A stretch of DNA of 53,269 nucleotides from JACQSR01 sp042577505 (GTDB taxonomy: Archaea; Nanobdellota; Nanobdellia; Woesearchaeales; JACQSR01), in NCBI GenBank assembly GCA_042577505.1, contig JBHPEA010000003.1, positions 1 through 53,269 on the forward strand. Direction: 5' to 3'. The notes under the pieces were generated by a model. The model did no database searches. It had not been told where the DNA came from and saw only the letters and a list, made by a program, of their open reading frames with translations. The position numbers were made by a program, and so were the translations under genes. Below, one piece after another: positions 42,319 through 49,851 of this stretch (position 1 is the stretch's first letter; every line of letters begins with the position of its first letter).

Positions 42319-43286
42319 TTCTTTAGGGACATTTGTTTATATAAATTATCAAACATTACTCCCATAGGTTCTCTTTCGTTAATAGTTTTTAACGTATCTG
42401 CAATTAATGGCGCTAAAGATATAACCTTAATTTTATCTATCTTATTCTCTTCAGGAAGTTCTATAGAATTTGAAATAATAACTTCCTTAATGGGTGCTTT
42501 TTCAAGACGTTCAATTGCAGGTCCCGATAATACACCATGTGTTGCACAAACATAAATATCTTTAGCCCCCCTTTTCTTCAACTCTTCGGCTCCAAGAGTT
42601 ATTGTTCCAGCAGTGTCAATCATATCATCAACCATAATTACATTTTTATCCTTTACATCCCCAATGATATTCATTACCTGAGCATGATTTTGTCTTGGTC
42701 TTCTCTTATCGATCATAGCAATGTTACAATCAAGTTGTTTAGAAAATTCTCTTGCTCTAGCAGCTCCGCCTGCATCAGGACTTACAACAACAACATCTCT
42801 CAGTTTTTTCTCCATTATGTACTCAACAAAAAGTGGCATGCATTCTAAATTATCAATTGGAATATCAAAGAATCCTTGAATCTGAATTACATGTAGATCA
42901 AAAGTTATTAATTTGCTTAATCCTGCTTTAGTCAACAAATTAGCCACTAATTTTGCTGTTATTGGTTCCCTTGGAATTATCTTTTTTTCTTGTCTTGCAT
43001 ATCCAAAATAAGGAATCACTCCAATTATCTCTTTTGAAGAAGCCCTCTTTAATGCATCTATTAATATCAATAATTCCATTAAATTCTCATTAACTGGTTT
43101 AGATGTAGACTGAACAACAAAAACATTACATCCCCTTACACTTTCATTAACTCTTACATACGTCTCTCCATCAGCGAAATTCTTTATTGAAAGGGGGCAT
43201 AGAGGTACACCTAAATTTTTTGATATATCCTGAGCTAAACTCATATTCGATGTTCCACTAATCAACTTAACATGGCTTTTGTCCAT
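42315..43286 (-). CDS. prs: Ribose-phosphate pyrophosphokinase
   Basis: Makes PRPP from ribose 5-phosphate and ATP for purine, pyrimidine and histidine synthesis. The 323-residue class I-like enzyme has FADGETYVRVNESVRG, YFGYARQEKKIIPREPITAK (flexible loop with the catalytic residues), FDLHVIQIQGFF (metal-binding DLH), SPDAGGAARA, and the PRPP loop VMVDDMIDTAGT. The ATG at 43286 is chosen because a TATA box on the minus strand (43308-43318) lies 27 nt upstream. The upstream TTG 43325 would put the box inside the gene. It feeds purF at 47304. Confidence 0.95.
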   Translation of the reverse strand: MDKSHVKLISGTSNMSLAQDISKNLGVPLCPLSIKNFADGETYVRVNESVRGCNVFVVQSTSKPVNENLMELLILIDALKRASSKEIIGVIPYFGYARQEKKIIPREPITAKLVANLLTKAGLSKLITFDLHVIQIQGFFDIPIDNLECMPLFVEYIMEKKLRDVVVVSPDAGGAARAREFSKQLDCNIAMIDKRRPRQNHAQVMNIIGDVKDKNVIMVDDMIDTAGTITLGAEELKKRGAKDIYVCATHGVLSGPAIERLEKAPIKEVIISNSIELPEENKIDKIKVISLAPLIADTLKTINEREPMGVMFDNLYKQMSLKK

Positions 43287-43307
43287 ATATATCCGTGATC
43301 CAGGAGC

Positions 43308-43348
43308 CTTTAAAAAAGTTATCAATGTAACATAATATATTTATATAG
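43308..43348. promoter_or_regulatory. Divergent promoters of prs and asd
   Basis: On the minus strand CTTTTTTAAAGG (43308-43318 area) lies 27 nt before the prs ATG at 43286. On the plus strand ATATTTATATAG (about 43337-43348) lies about 26 nt before the asd ATG at 43369. Confidence 0.55.
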
Positions 43349-43368
43349 GACATAAGATCTATAGGAAA

Positions 43369-44442
43369 ATGGAAAAAATAAATGTAGGTATATTAGGGGC
43401 TACTGGAATGGTTGGTCAACGCTTTATCTCTTTATTAGACAATCATCCATGGTTTAACGTAACAACATTAGCTGCATCACCAAGATCTTCAAATAAATCC
43501 TACAGTCAAGCAGTAGAAGAAAGGTGGTCATTAAAATCGCCAATTCCTGAAAGTGTCAAAGGAATAAATGTACAAATAGTAGAAGATGATTTAAAATCTA
43601 TTGCAGACAACGTAGATTTGGTTTTTTCTGCTTTAGATATGGACAAAGAAAAAATTAGAGAAATTGAAAATAACTATGCAAAGGAGGGTGTTGCGGTTGT
43701 TTCGAATAATTCCGCTCATAGATGGACTGATGATGTCCCCATGATCATGCCGGAAGTAAACTCTCATCATGCAGAGTTAATAAAAATACAAAGAGAAAAT
43801 AGAAATTGGACTGGACTAATTGCAGTAAAGCCAAACTGTTCTATTCAATCCTATGTTCCACCTATTGATGCACTTAAAACTTTTATTCCAAAGAGGATTT
43901 TGGTTACAACATTACAAGCTATATCTGGAGCAGGAAAAACTTTTGAAAGTTGGCCAGAGATGGTTGATAATGTTATTCCATTTATTGGTGGAGAAGAAGG
44001 TAAATCCGAAAAAGAACCGATGAGGATATGGGGGAATATCCAAAATGGGAAGATTGAGTTAGCAACTCAACCAGAAGTATCTGCTACATGTATTAGGGTA
44101 CCTGCATCTGATGGTCATATGGCAAGTGTTTCAGTTGAATTTGAAAATAGCCCCTCAAAAGAACAAATTATTGAAGCGTGGAGCAACTTTAAAAATCCGA
44201 TTCAAGAACTTAATTTACCCTCAGCACCTAATCCTTGTCTAAAATATTTTGATGAAGAAGACAGGCCCCAAACTAAATTAGATCGAGATTTTCAAAATGG
44301 AATGGGTATAACTATGGGTAGATTGAGAGAAGATCCCTTGTTTCAATGGAAATTCGTATGTTTATCTCATAACACCGTCAGAGGGGCTGCAGGAGGAGCT
44401 GTTTTAGTAGCTGAACTTCTAAAATCTAAAGGATATTTCTAA
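43369..44442 (+). CDS. asd: Aspartate-semialdehyde dehydrogenase
   Basis: Reduces aspartyl phosphate to aspartate semialdehyde, following aspartate kinase. The 357 residues have an N-terminal NADP-binding motif ILGATGMVGQRF, a catalytic cysteine Cys157 in KPNCSIQS, and the ATLQAISGAGKTF-type substrate region (LQAISGAGKTFESWP). A substrate-binding arginine-histidine region occurs in IRVPASDGHMASVSVEF. The length and GATGMVGQR signature fit the archaeal/fungal class. It has a leaderless-type promoter and is followed by the retropepsin-RimK pair. Confidence 0.95.
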   Translation: MEKINVGILGATGMVGQRFISLLDNHPWFNVTTLAASPRSSNKSYSQAVEERWSLKSPIPESVKGINVQIVEDDLKSIADNVDLVFSALDMDKEKIREIENNYAKEGVAVVSNNSAHRWTDDVPMIMPEVNSHHAELIKIQRENRNWTGLIAVKPNCSIQSYVPPIDALKTFIPKRILVTTLQAISGAGKTFESWPEMVDNVIPFIGGEEGKSEKEPMRIWGNIQNGKIELATQPEVSATCIRVPASDGHMASVSVEFENSPSKEQIIEAWSNFKNPIQELNLPSAPNPCLKYFDEEDRPQTKLDRDFQNGMGITMGRLREDPLFQWKFVCLSHNTVRGAAGGAVLVAELLKSKGYF

Positions 44443-44497
44443 AAAAAGGTTAAAGTTTAAATACCACCTAGCAGTTGACATTTAGTGATTAATACAT

Positions 44498-44851
44498 ATG
44501 GTAAAAACCACTAAAATCAATGGTAAAATTGTTATTGGATTAGTTGAACAAGTTAAAATAAATAACAAATCCAAAACACATTCATGTCTGGCAAGAATTG
44601 ATACCGGTGCTACAAAAAGTTCTATTGATTCTAATTTGGCTAAAGATCTAGAACTGGGACCAATAGTTGCTTCTAAGCTTGTAAGATCTGCTCATGGAAA
44701 AAAAAGAAGACCTGTTATAATGGTTAAAATCGAGTTGACAGGAAAAAATATCGAAGAAGAATTTACCATAGCAGATAGAAGTCACATGAAATATCCGGTA
44801 TTAATTGGGCAAAATATTCTCAAAGACTTCATAATTGATCCTTCAAAATGA
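44498..44851 (+). CDS. RimB-like retropepsin-fold protease
   Basis: The 117-residue protein of the ATP-dependent-zinc-protease-like family (PF05618) has a retroviral-type aspartic protease fold: an Asp-Thr-Gly catalytic motif in ARIDTGATKSSID (Asp35), a flap-like RSAHGKKRRPVIMV segment, and YPVLIGQNILKDFIID, the second psi-loop. In bacteria such proteins accompany RimK and trim or process glutamate tails. It overlaps the RimK-like ligase gene by 4 nt, which supports a joint function. A TATA box AGTTTAAATAC (44455-44465) lies about 38 nt before the ATG, leaving a short leader with GTGATT as a possible ribosome binding site. Confidence 0.85.
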   Translation: MVKTTKINGKIVIGLVEQVKINNKSKTHSCLARIDTGATKSSIDSNLAKDLELGPIVASKLVRSAHGKKRRPVIMVKIELTGKNIEEEFTIADRSHMKYPVLIGQNILKDFIIDPSK

Positions 44852-45927
44852 AAGCAGCAGTAATATCACTTGGCAGTAAATCCTCGCAAATGGTAATTGA
44901 GGAAATGAAAAAATACTTCGATCAAGTAGATGATATTAACTTAAAAGATATTGAGGTTAGCCTTGGAGACAAAGACATTGAAGTTCTGTATAAGAATGAT
45001 CCCCTCGATCATTATGATTGCATTTACGCAAAAGGATCTTTCAGATATGCAAATGTATTAAGAACAATTACTGAAGCCAGATTCAAAAAAAGCTATATGC
45101 CTCTTAGTCCAATTGCATTCACAGTCGGTCACGATAAACTTCTTTCTCATATCGCTATGCATCATTCAAAAATTCCTATGCCTAGAACTTTCATTGCATC
45201 ATCACTTGAATCAGCAAAACAGATCTTAGAAAAAATTAACTATCCTATTGTCATGAAGTTCCCCCAGGGTACACAAGGCAAAGGTGTTATGTTCGCAGAT
45301 ACTTTTGCTTCAGCTTCCTCAATTTTAGACGCATTATCGGCCTTAAAACAACCTTTCCTTATTCAGGAATATGTTGAAACAGGTGGAACTGATATTAGAG
45401 CGATCGTTGTTGGAGATAGAGTAGCATCCGCAATGATAAGAACTGGTTCACCTAGGGAGTCTAGATCAAATTTACACTCTGGAGGAATTGGAAAAGCCAC
45501 TGTACTTGATTATAGAACTGCAAAAATTGCTGTAGAAACTGCAAAATCAATTAATGCATCAGTTTGTGGTATTGACATTCTTGAAAGTCCAAAAGGTCCT
45601 TTAGTAGTAGAGGTAAACCTTTCTCCAGGACTTCAAGGAATAACTGCTACTACAAATGAAAATGTTGCTGGAAAAATTGCAAAATTTTTAGCAGAAAATA
45701 CAAAAAAATTCCTCGATAAAGGAAATGAAGCTAAAGCGTCAAAAATATTTAATGAAGTGGGCTTAAGTAAAAAAGGTGGTGAACAACAAATAATTACAAA
45801 TATTGATTTTAGAGCTAATAGACTTCTTCTACCCAAAGTTATTACAGACATCTCAGGATTTGATGAAAAAGATGAATTTGTCATTAAAACATCAAAAGGA
45901 AAAATAGAAATTGAAAAATTTGGTTAA
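44848..45927 (+). CDS. RimK-like ATP-grasp ligase with C-terminal extension
   Basis: The 359-residue ATP-grasp enzyme of the RimK family joins glutamate (or a similar amino acid) to a carboxylate. It has a preATP-grasp N-terminus (1-90), an ATP-grasp core with FPQGTQGKGVMFA (glycine-rich loop), QEYVETGGTDIRAIVVG, IGKATVL, and VVEVNLSPGLQGI with metal ligands E and N. Residues about 300-359 form an extra small beta-rich domain (ITNIDFRANRLLLPKVITDI and following) not present in simple RimK. Archaeal relatives include MptN and CofF; without their partner pathways the substrate is open. Coupled to the retropepsin-like gene. Confidence 0.85.
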   Translation: MKAAVISLGSKSSQMVIEEMKKYFDQVDDINLKDIEVSLGDKDIEVLYKNDPLDHYDCIYAKGSFRYANVLRTITEARFKKSYMPLSPIAFTVGHDKLLSHIAMHHSKIPMPRTFIASSLESAKQILEKINYPIVMKFPQGTQGKGVMFADTFASASSILDALSALKQPFLIQEYVETGGTDIRAIVVGDRVASAMIRTGSPRESRSNLHSGGIGKATVLDYRTAKIAVETAKSINASVCGIDILESPKGPLVVEVNLSPGLQGITATTNENVAGKIAKFLAENTKKFLDKGNEAKASKIFNEVGLSKKGGEQQIITNIDFRANRLLLPKVITDISGFDEKDEFVIKTSKGKIEIEKFG

Positions 45928-47183
45928 AACAATATTTTTTTATCCATAATCATTGTTTGTTCTCTATCAGGTCCAACAGAAATTACTGCATACGGAACAC
46001 CAAGATATTCTTGAAGTCCTTTAAGGTAATCTTTTGCCTTATCAGGTAATTCATCAAATGATTTCACACTACTAATATCTTCATCCCAACCATCATACTC
46101 TTTATAGATTGGTTTTGCATTTAATAATGTGTCTTTATCAAGTGGAAAAGTTTCAATCTTCTTTCCATCAACTTCATACGCAATACATACTTTAATCTTC
46201 TTTAATCCTGATAATACATCTAATTTTGTAATGACAATTCCATCTAATCCATTAATCATAATAGAATATTTTGCTGCAACACCATCAAACCAACCAGTTC
46301 GTCTTGGTCTTTTGGTTGTTGTTCCATATTCCATTCCTTGCTTTCTTAATACCTTTCCTTGAAGATATTCATCTCCATTATTAGCACCTTCAATTTCCTC
46401 TCTAGTCAAACCATTATCTCTATCTTCTCCCTCGGTTTGTTCTTCATTTCCTAACTCAGTTGGAAATTGACCTGCACCAACCCTTGTTATATAAGCCTTA
46501 AATACACCCAATATTGAGTTTATCTTTTTAGGGCCAATTCCTAATCCTGTACATGCTCCACCAGATATCGGATTTGAAGAAGTAACATAAGGATATGTAC
46601 CATGATCTATATCCAATAATGCACCTTGGGCACCCTCTAAAAGAACATTCTGCCCATTATCTATCGCACCATTAATGATAAGGTATGTATCTTTAACGAA
46701 TTCTTTTAATTTTTGAGCATTTGGATCATCTGTTTTCACAAATTCATTCATTCTCAAACCATTTCTTCTTACTTTCGCGACATAACAGGGTCCTATTCCT
46801 CTACCTGTAGTTCCAATTCCCTTTCCCATTTCTAAATCTTCTTCGATCTGTTCCTGCTGTATTACATGGGCAGAACTACTAATAACAAAATTATCAGAAG
46901 AAATTGTAAAACCTTTACTTGTTATTCCTTCCATCTCACCAAGCAAAACTGAAGGGTCAATGACCATTCCATTCCCTAAGATATTAACTGTATTTTTATG
47001 AAGAACTCCGCTAGGTATCAAATGAAACTTATATTTCACACCTTTAACAACAACAGTATGACCAGCATTGTTTCCGCCATTATACCTACAAACCATATCA
47101 GCTTTTTCTGTTAATAAATCAACAACCTTCCCTTTTCCTTCGTCACCCCATTGTCCACCCAATATTAAAACAGTTTTTCCCAT
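45924..47183 (-). CDS. purA: Adenylosuccinate synthetase
   Basis: Joins IMP and aspartate with GTP in the AMP branch of purine synthesis. The 419 residues start at MGKTVLILGGQWGDEGKGK, the conserved N-terminus with the catalytic Asp in GDEGKGK. They also contain NNAGHTV (catalytic His), a GRGIGP switch loop, an LLEGAQGALLDIDHGTYPYV segment, and a C-terminal GTP base-recognition region near TKLDVL. An upstream in-frame extension to 47321 is rejected: it has no family similarity, contains the TATA box (47202-47213), and overlaps the purF promoter. The stop overlaps the RimK-like gene by 4 nt, tail to tail. Confidence 0.96.
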   Translation of the reverse strand: MGKTVLILGGQWGDEGKGKVVDLLTEKADMVCRYNGGNNAGHTVVVKGVKYKFHLIPSGVLHKNTVNILGNGMVIDPSVLLGEMEGITSKGFTISSDNFVISSSAHVIQQEQIEEDLEMGKGIGTTGRGIGPCYVAKVRRNGLRMNEFVKTDDPNAQKLKEFVKDTYLIINGAIDNGQNVLLEGAQGALLDIDHGTYPYVTSSNPISGGACTGLGIGPKKINSILGVFKAYITRVGAGQFPTELGNEEQTEGEDRDNGLTREEIEGANNGDEYLQGKVLRKQGMEYGTTTKRPRRTGWFDGVAAKYSIMINGLDGIVITKLDVLSGLKKIKVCIAYEVDGKKIETFPLDKDTLLNAKPIYKEYDGWDEDISSVKSFDELPDKAKDYLKGLQEYLGVPYAVISVGPDREQTMIMDKKILF

Positions 47184-47201
47184 GCAAAAATTGAGCCTGG
47201 T

Positions 47202-47213
47202 AAAATATATAAA
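47202..47213 (-). promoter_or_regulatory. TATA box that sets the purA start
   Basis: On the minus strand ATTTATATATTT lies about 26 nt before ATG 47183, inside what would otherwise be an N-terminal extension, and so fixes the start. Confidence 0.6.
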
Positions 47214-47303
47214 TGTTTTGATATGAAAATCTTCCGAAATATTCGTATTATTTTTAGAAAACTTTAAATAACCCCTGCATATAAGGATAATAAGGGGGTT
47301 TCG

Positions 47304-48863
47304 ATGCTTGACGAGGTACATGAAGAGTGTGGTATTTCAGCCGTCCAGGTAAAGGAAGGCAAAGGTTCTACAGAAAAAGGATTATTCTACATATATAAAT
47401 TGCTTTTAAATCTACAAAATCGTGGCCAACTTTCTGCTGGTTTTACAACATATAACAACAATAGACCCCAATTATTATCTACCTTTAAGAATATTGGATC
47501 TGTTAATGAAGTTTTCAAAACATCTGATCGATATAAAAGTCTTGATATATTTAGAAAATATGCGGGTAGTAAAGGTATAGGTCATGTAAGATACGCCACT
47601 TGTGGTAAAGATGATCAAACCAGCGCCCAACCTTTTGAAAGACTGCATGGAAGAAAATGGAAGTGGTTTTCTATTGGCTTTAATGGTCAAATTGCTAACT
47701 ACGTAGAGCTCAGAAAAGTACTTCTTGATAAAGCAGAATATCACATAATTCAAGATGTTGATACTGAGATAATTATGCATTATACATCTCGTATTTTGAA
47801 TAGATCAAAAAGTCAACCTGATTTAAAGGATGTTTTTGCAGAAATATCTACTCAATTTGAAGGTGCATATAATATCGCCTTCATAAATGGTATGGGTGAG
47901 ACTGTGGTCATTAGAGATCCAAATGGATTCAGACCAGTCAGTTATGGTAAGGTTGACGATGCAAATCTAGTAGCTTCAGAAACTAATGCTCTAGTAAATT
48001 GTGGAGTCGATCCATATAAATTCAAATCATTAGAGCCTGGTCAAATGGCTTATATGAATGGTGGTGATATAGAGATTAAAAGATACGCAAAATGCAAAAA
48101 GAAATCTCTATGTATGTTTGAATATGTTTACTTTTCTAATGTGTCTTCAGTTTTTGATGATGAAAGTGTCTATAGAGCAAGAGTAAGACTAGGCCAAGAA
48201 CTTGCAAAGTTAGAGACTGAGAAAATTACCAAAGACCATATTGTTGTTCCAGTACCGGATACATCCAAAGCAGCTGGAGATTCAATGGCTTACCAACTTG
48301 GTATTCCATCTAAAGAAGGTTTAATTAGAAACAGATTTGTCGGAAGAACCTTCATTGAAGGTGTAAGTAGACAAGATAAAATTTCAAATAAATATTCTGT
48401 ATTAAGACGGGTTCTAGAAGGAAAGAAAGTTTTACTGGTAGACGATAGTTTAGTAAGGGGCGCAACAGCAAAACAAATTGTTAGATATTTGAAAAAAGAA
48501 GGGGGCGCTAAAGAAGTTCACTTAAGAATCTCATGTCCGCCAATTATTGGTCCTTGTTTCTATGGAATTGATATGACTACAATTGGAGAACTTCTTGTTC
48601 CAAGATTCATGAAAGATCCTGCAAATGCAGAATGTATCGACCAAAACACACTTGATGAAATAGCTAAATACCTTGGTGCTGACTCGATAATCTTTCAAAC
48701 GATTCCTGGATTGTTCAGGGCACTAAATAAACCTGAGTCTGAACTCTGCCTTGCTTGTTTAAATGCAAAGTATCCAACTCCTTTTGGAAATAGATTGTAT
48801 AAGGAAGCAAAAACCAACTTTAAAGAAGGAAAGAAATCAAAAAGAACGTACGAATGTCATTAA
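47304..48863 (+). CDS. purF: Amidophosphoribosyltransferase
   Basis: First committed enzyme of purine synthesis: PRPP plus glutamine to phosphoribosylamine. In the 519 residues, an N-terminal nucleophile glutaminase domain (mature Cys at residue 9 in EECGISA) is preceded by a short propeptide, followed by GHVRYATCG and FNGQIANY. Four cysteines scattered later (including SCPPIIGPCFYGID and ELCLACLNAKYP) match the Fe-S-cluster type, as in the B. subtilis enzyme. The PRPP loop is VLLVDDSLVRGATA. A TATA box ACTTTAAATA (47261-47270) and GGGGG run (47293-47297) precede ATG 47304, giving a short leader. Confidence 0.95.
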   Translation: MLDEVHEECGISAVQVKEGKGSTEKGLFYIYKLLLNLQNRGQLSAGFTTYNNNRPQLLSTFKNIGSVNEVFKTSDRYKSLDIFRKYAGSKGIGHVRYATCGKDDQTSAQPFERLHGRKWKWFSIGFNGQIANYVELRKVLLDKAEYHIIQDVDTEIIMHYTSRILNRSKSQPDLKDVFAEISTQFEGAYNIAFINGMGETVVIRDPNGFRPVSYGKVDDANLVASETNALVNCGVDPYKFKSLEPGQMAYMNGGDIEIKRYAKCKKKSLCMFEYVYFSNVSSVFDDESVYRARVRLGQELAKLETEKITKDHIVVPVPDTSKAAGDSMAYQLGIPSKEGLIRNRFVGRTFIEGVSRQDKISNKYSVLRRVLEGKKVLLVDDSLVRGATAKQIVRYLKKEGGAKEVHLRISCPPIIGPCFYGIDMTTIGELLVPRFMKDPANAECIDQNTLDEIAKYLGADSIIFQTIPGLFRALNKPESELCLACLNAKYPTPFGNRLYKEAKTNFKEGKKSKRTYECH

Positions 48864-49330
48864 TCTTCTTCACATTCTTCAACTAACTCTTCTATATTAT
48901 CTTCAGAAACCGTAATAATTTCTTCTTCTTCCTCAGCTTCAGCTAACTCATAATTTTCTTCTTCTGAAAAAGAATATTCTAGTTCCTCTTCAGTAGGCAA
49001 TTCATAAATAGCAAATTCGTAATTTGGAGTATATTTTTCCTCATCCTCTTCACTCAAATAATCTTCTCCACCTCTTAAGGAAATACCAATTTCTTCTTGC
49101 AAATACTGCTCAAATAATGGCATAGTATTCAGTTCAGCATTAGGATCTAGAAATGCCCAAGGATCCTCAGGATCACTATCATCTATAAAATTTACTCCTT
49201 CAATAATATCTATCTTTTCTTCCAAAGAATTATTACCAAACGTTCTTAGAATTTTTGTTATGTCTTGTCTATTGGAGCTATATCTATCAGAAGGACTATT
49301 GTACTGTTCCACCCCAATTGTATCTTGCAT
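48860..49330 (-). CDS. Small very acidic hypothetical protein
   Basis: Not recognised. The 156-residue protein has a moderately charged N-terminal half (1-65) and a C-terminal half dominated by Glu and Asp (EELEYSFSEEENYELAEAEE near residue 120, and a tail ending EECEED). There is no membrane segment or motif. The net charge is extremely negative, suggesting a nucleic-acid mimic, chaperone-like or ribosome-associated protein, but that is speculation. A TATA-like GCTTAAAAACC (49351-49361, minus strand) lies about 26 nt from the ATG, so it is probably expressed. The end overlaps the purF stop by 4 nt. Confidence 0.55.
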   Translation of the reverse strand: MQDTIGVEQYNSPSDRYSSNRQDITKILRTFGNNSLEEKIDIIEGVNFIDDSDPEDPWAFLDPNAELNTMPLFEQYLQEEIGISLRGGEDYLSEEDEEKYTPNYEFAIYELPTEEELEYSFSEEENYELAEAEEEEEIITVSEDNIEELVEECEED

Positions 49331-49419
49331 TTTTACGCATAACTTTCAGACCTATTTTCGGTTTTTAAGCATCCATTTAAAAAGCTTTCGGAAAAAGAAA
49401 TTGAGGTTTTATACACAAA

Positions 49420-49433
49420 GATATTTAAATATC
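49420..49433. promoter_or_regulatory. Palindromic TATA element of the DUF5652-like gene
   Basis: GATATTTAAATATC is a perfect 14-bp palindrome centred 25 nt before ATG 49452, so a leaderless start is expected. Confidence 0.5.
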
Positions 49434-49451
49434 AACTACTAAGTTTGTCCT

Positions 49452-49652
49452 ATGGCAGGAGCAGAAACAGTAAATTGGATTTTTTTCATACTTCTCCCTT
49501 TAATTATTTGGGAAGCGGTATGGAAAGGAATTGCTCTTTGGAAATCTGGAAGGAATAAACAATTACCATGGTTCGTTTGTATTTTTATTTTCAACACGGT
49601 TGGAATATTACCAATAGTTTATCTTTTATTCTTTCAGAAAAAAAAGAGGTAA
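49452..49652 (+). CDS. DUF5652-like small membrane protein
   Basis: The 66-residue protein has two transmembrane helices (about 8-28, IFFILLPLIIWEAVWKGIALW, and 41-60, WFVCIFIFNTVGILPIVYLLF) joined by a basic loop KSGRNKQLP. The pattern of an aromatic/tryptophan-rich first helix, a WF motif and an NTVGILPIVYL motif is that of DUF5652, a family common in DPANN archaea and CPR bacteria. The function is unknown. It is a stand-alone gene with its own TATA element. Confidence 0.8.
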   Translation: MAGAETVNWIFFILLPLIIWEAVWKGIALWKSGRNKQLPWFVCIFIFNTVGILPIVYLLFFQKKKR

Positions 49653-49683
49653 GACTTTTTCTTTTTTTTATTTTAAAATAAAA

Positions 49684-49695
49684 AGCTTTAAATAC
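49684..49695 (+). promoter_or_regulatory. TATA box of the giant surface protein gene
   Basis: AGCTTTAAATAC lies about 160 nt before the ATG at 49852. Initiation near 49716 would give a leader of about 135 nt, the longest inferred in the window. Confidence 0.5.
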
Positions 49696-49726
49696 TTTTA
49701 ATTCGAAGAGCAATTCTAATTAAAAA

Positions 49727-49837
49727 ATGGGGTTGGTTAAGTATAGTTTAAAGAGGGGTTGGTGCATAGATTCTTTTAGTCTAAGTTCTGGCTGTCTTCT
49801 TCGACTTAATTCTCCCCGTCCAAATTATTTTCAATAA
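49727..49837 (+). CDS. Possible 36-codon leader ORF
   Basis: An ATG lies about 11 nt downstream of the predicted transcription start and runs 36 codons to a TAA, 14 nt before the start of the surface protein. The peptide begins MGLVKYSLKRGWCIDSF and contains two cysteines and several Arg/Leu residues; no homology is known to me. GAGGT at 49841-49845 would serve the main gene. It could be translated, or could simply be an open frame in a structured leader. Confidence 0.3.
   Translation: MGLVKYSLKRGWCIDSFSLSSGCLLRLNSPRPNYFQ
49729..49817 (+). other. Potential structured 5' leader
   Basis: GGGG (49729-49732) and TTAAG (49737-49741) can pair with CTTAA (49805-49809) and CCCC (49814-49817), with two G-U pairs between, enclosing about 63 nt. 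A second copy of GGGGTTGGT at 49755-49763 duplicates the left arm (49729-49737), so either copy could pair with the single CCCC segment. This is a hand-made fold; alternatives were not scored. Confidence 0.35.
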
Positions 49838-49851
49838 AAAGAGGTACAACA

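Noticed and set aside
45924..47321. Longer purA frame with about 46 extra N-terminal residues
   Set aside because: The extension has no family similarity, contains the purA TATA box and crosses the purF promoter and start; the conserved MGKTVLILGG start at 47183 is used.
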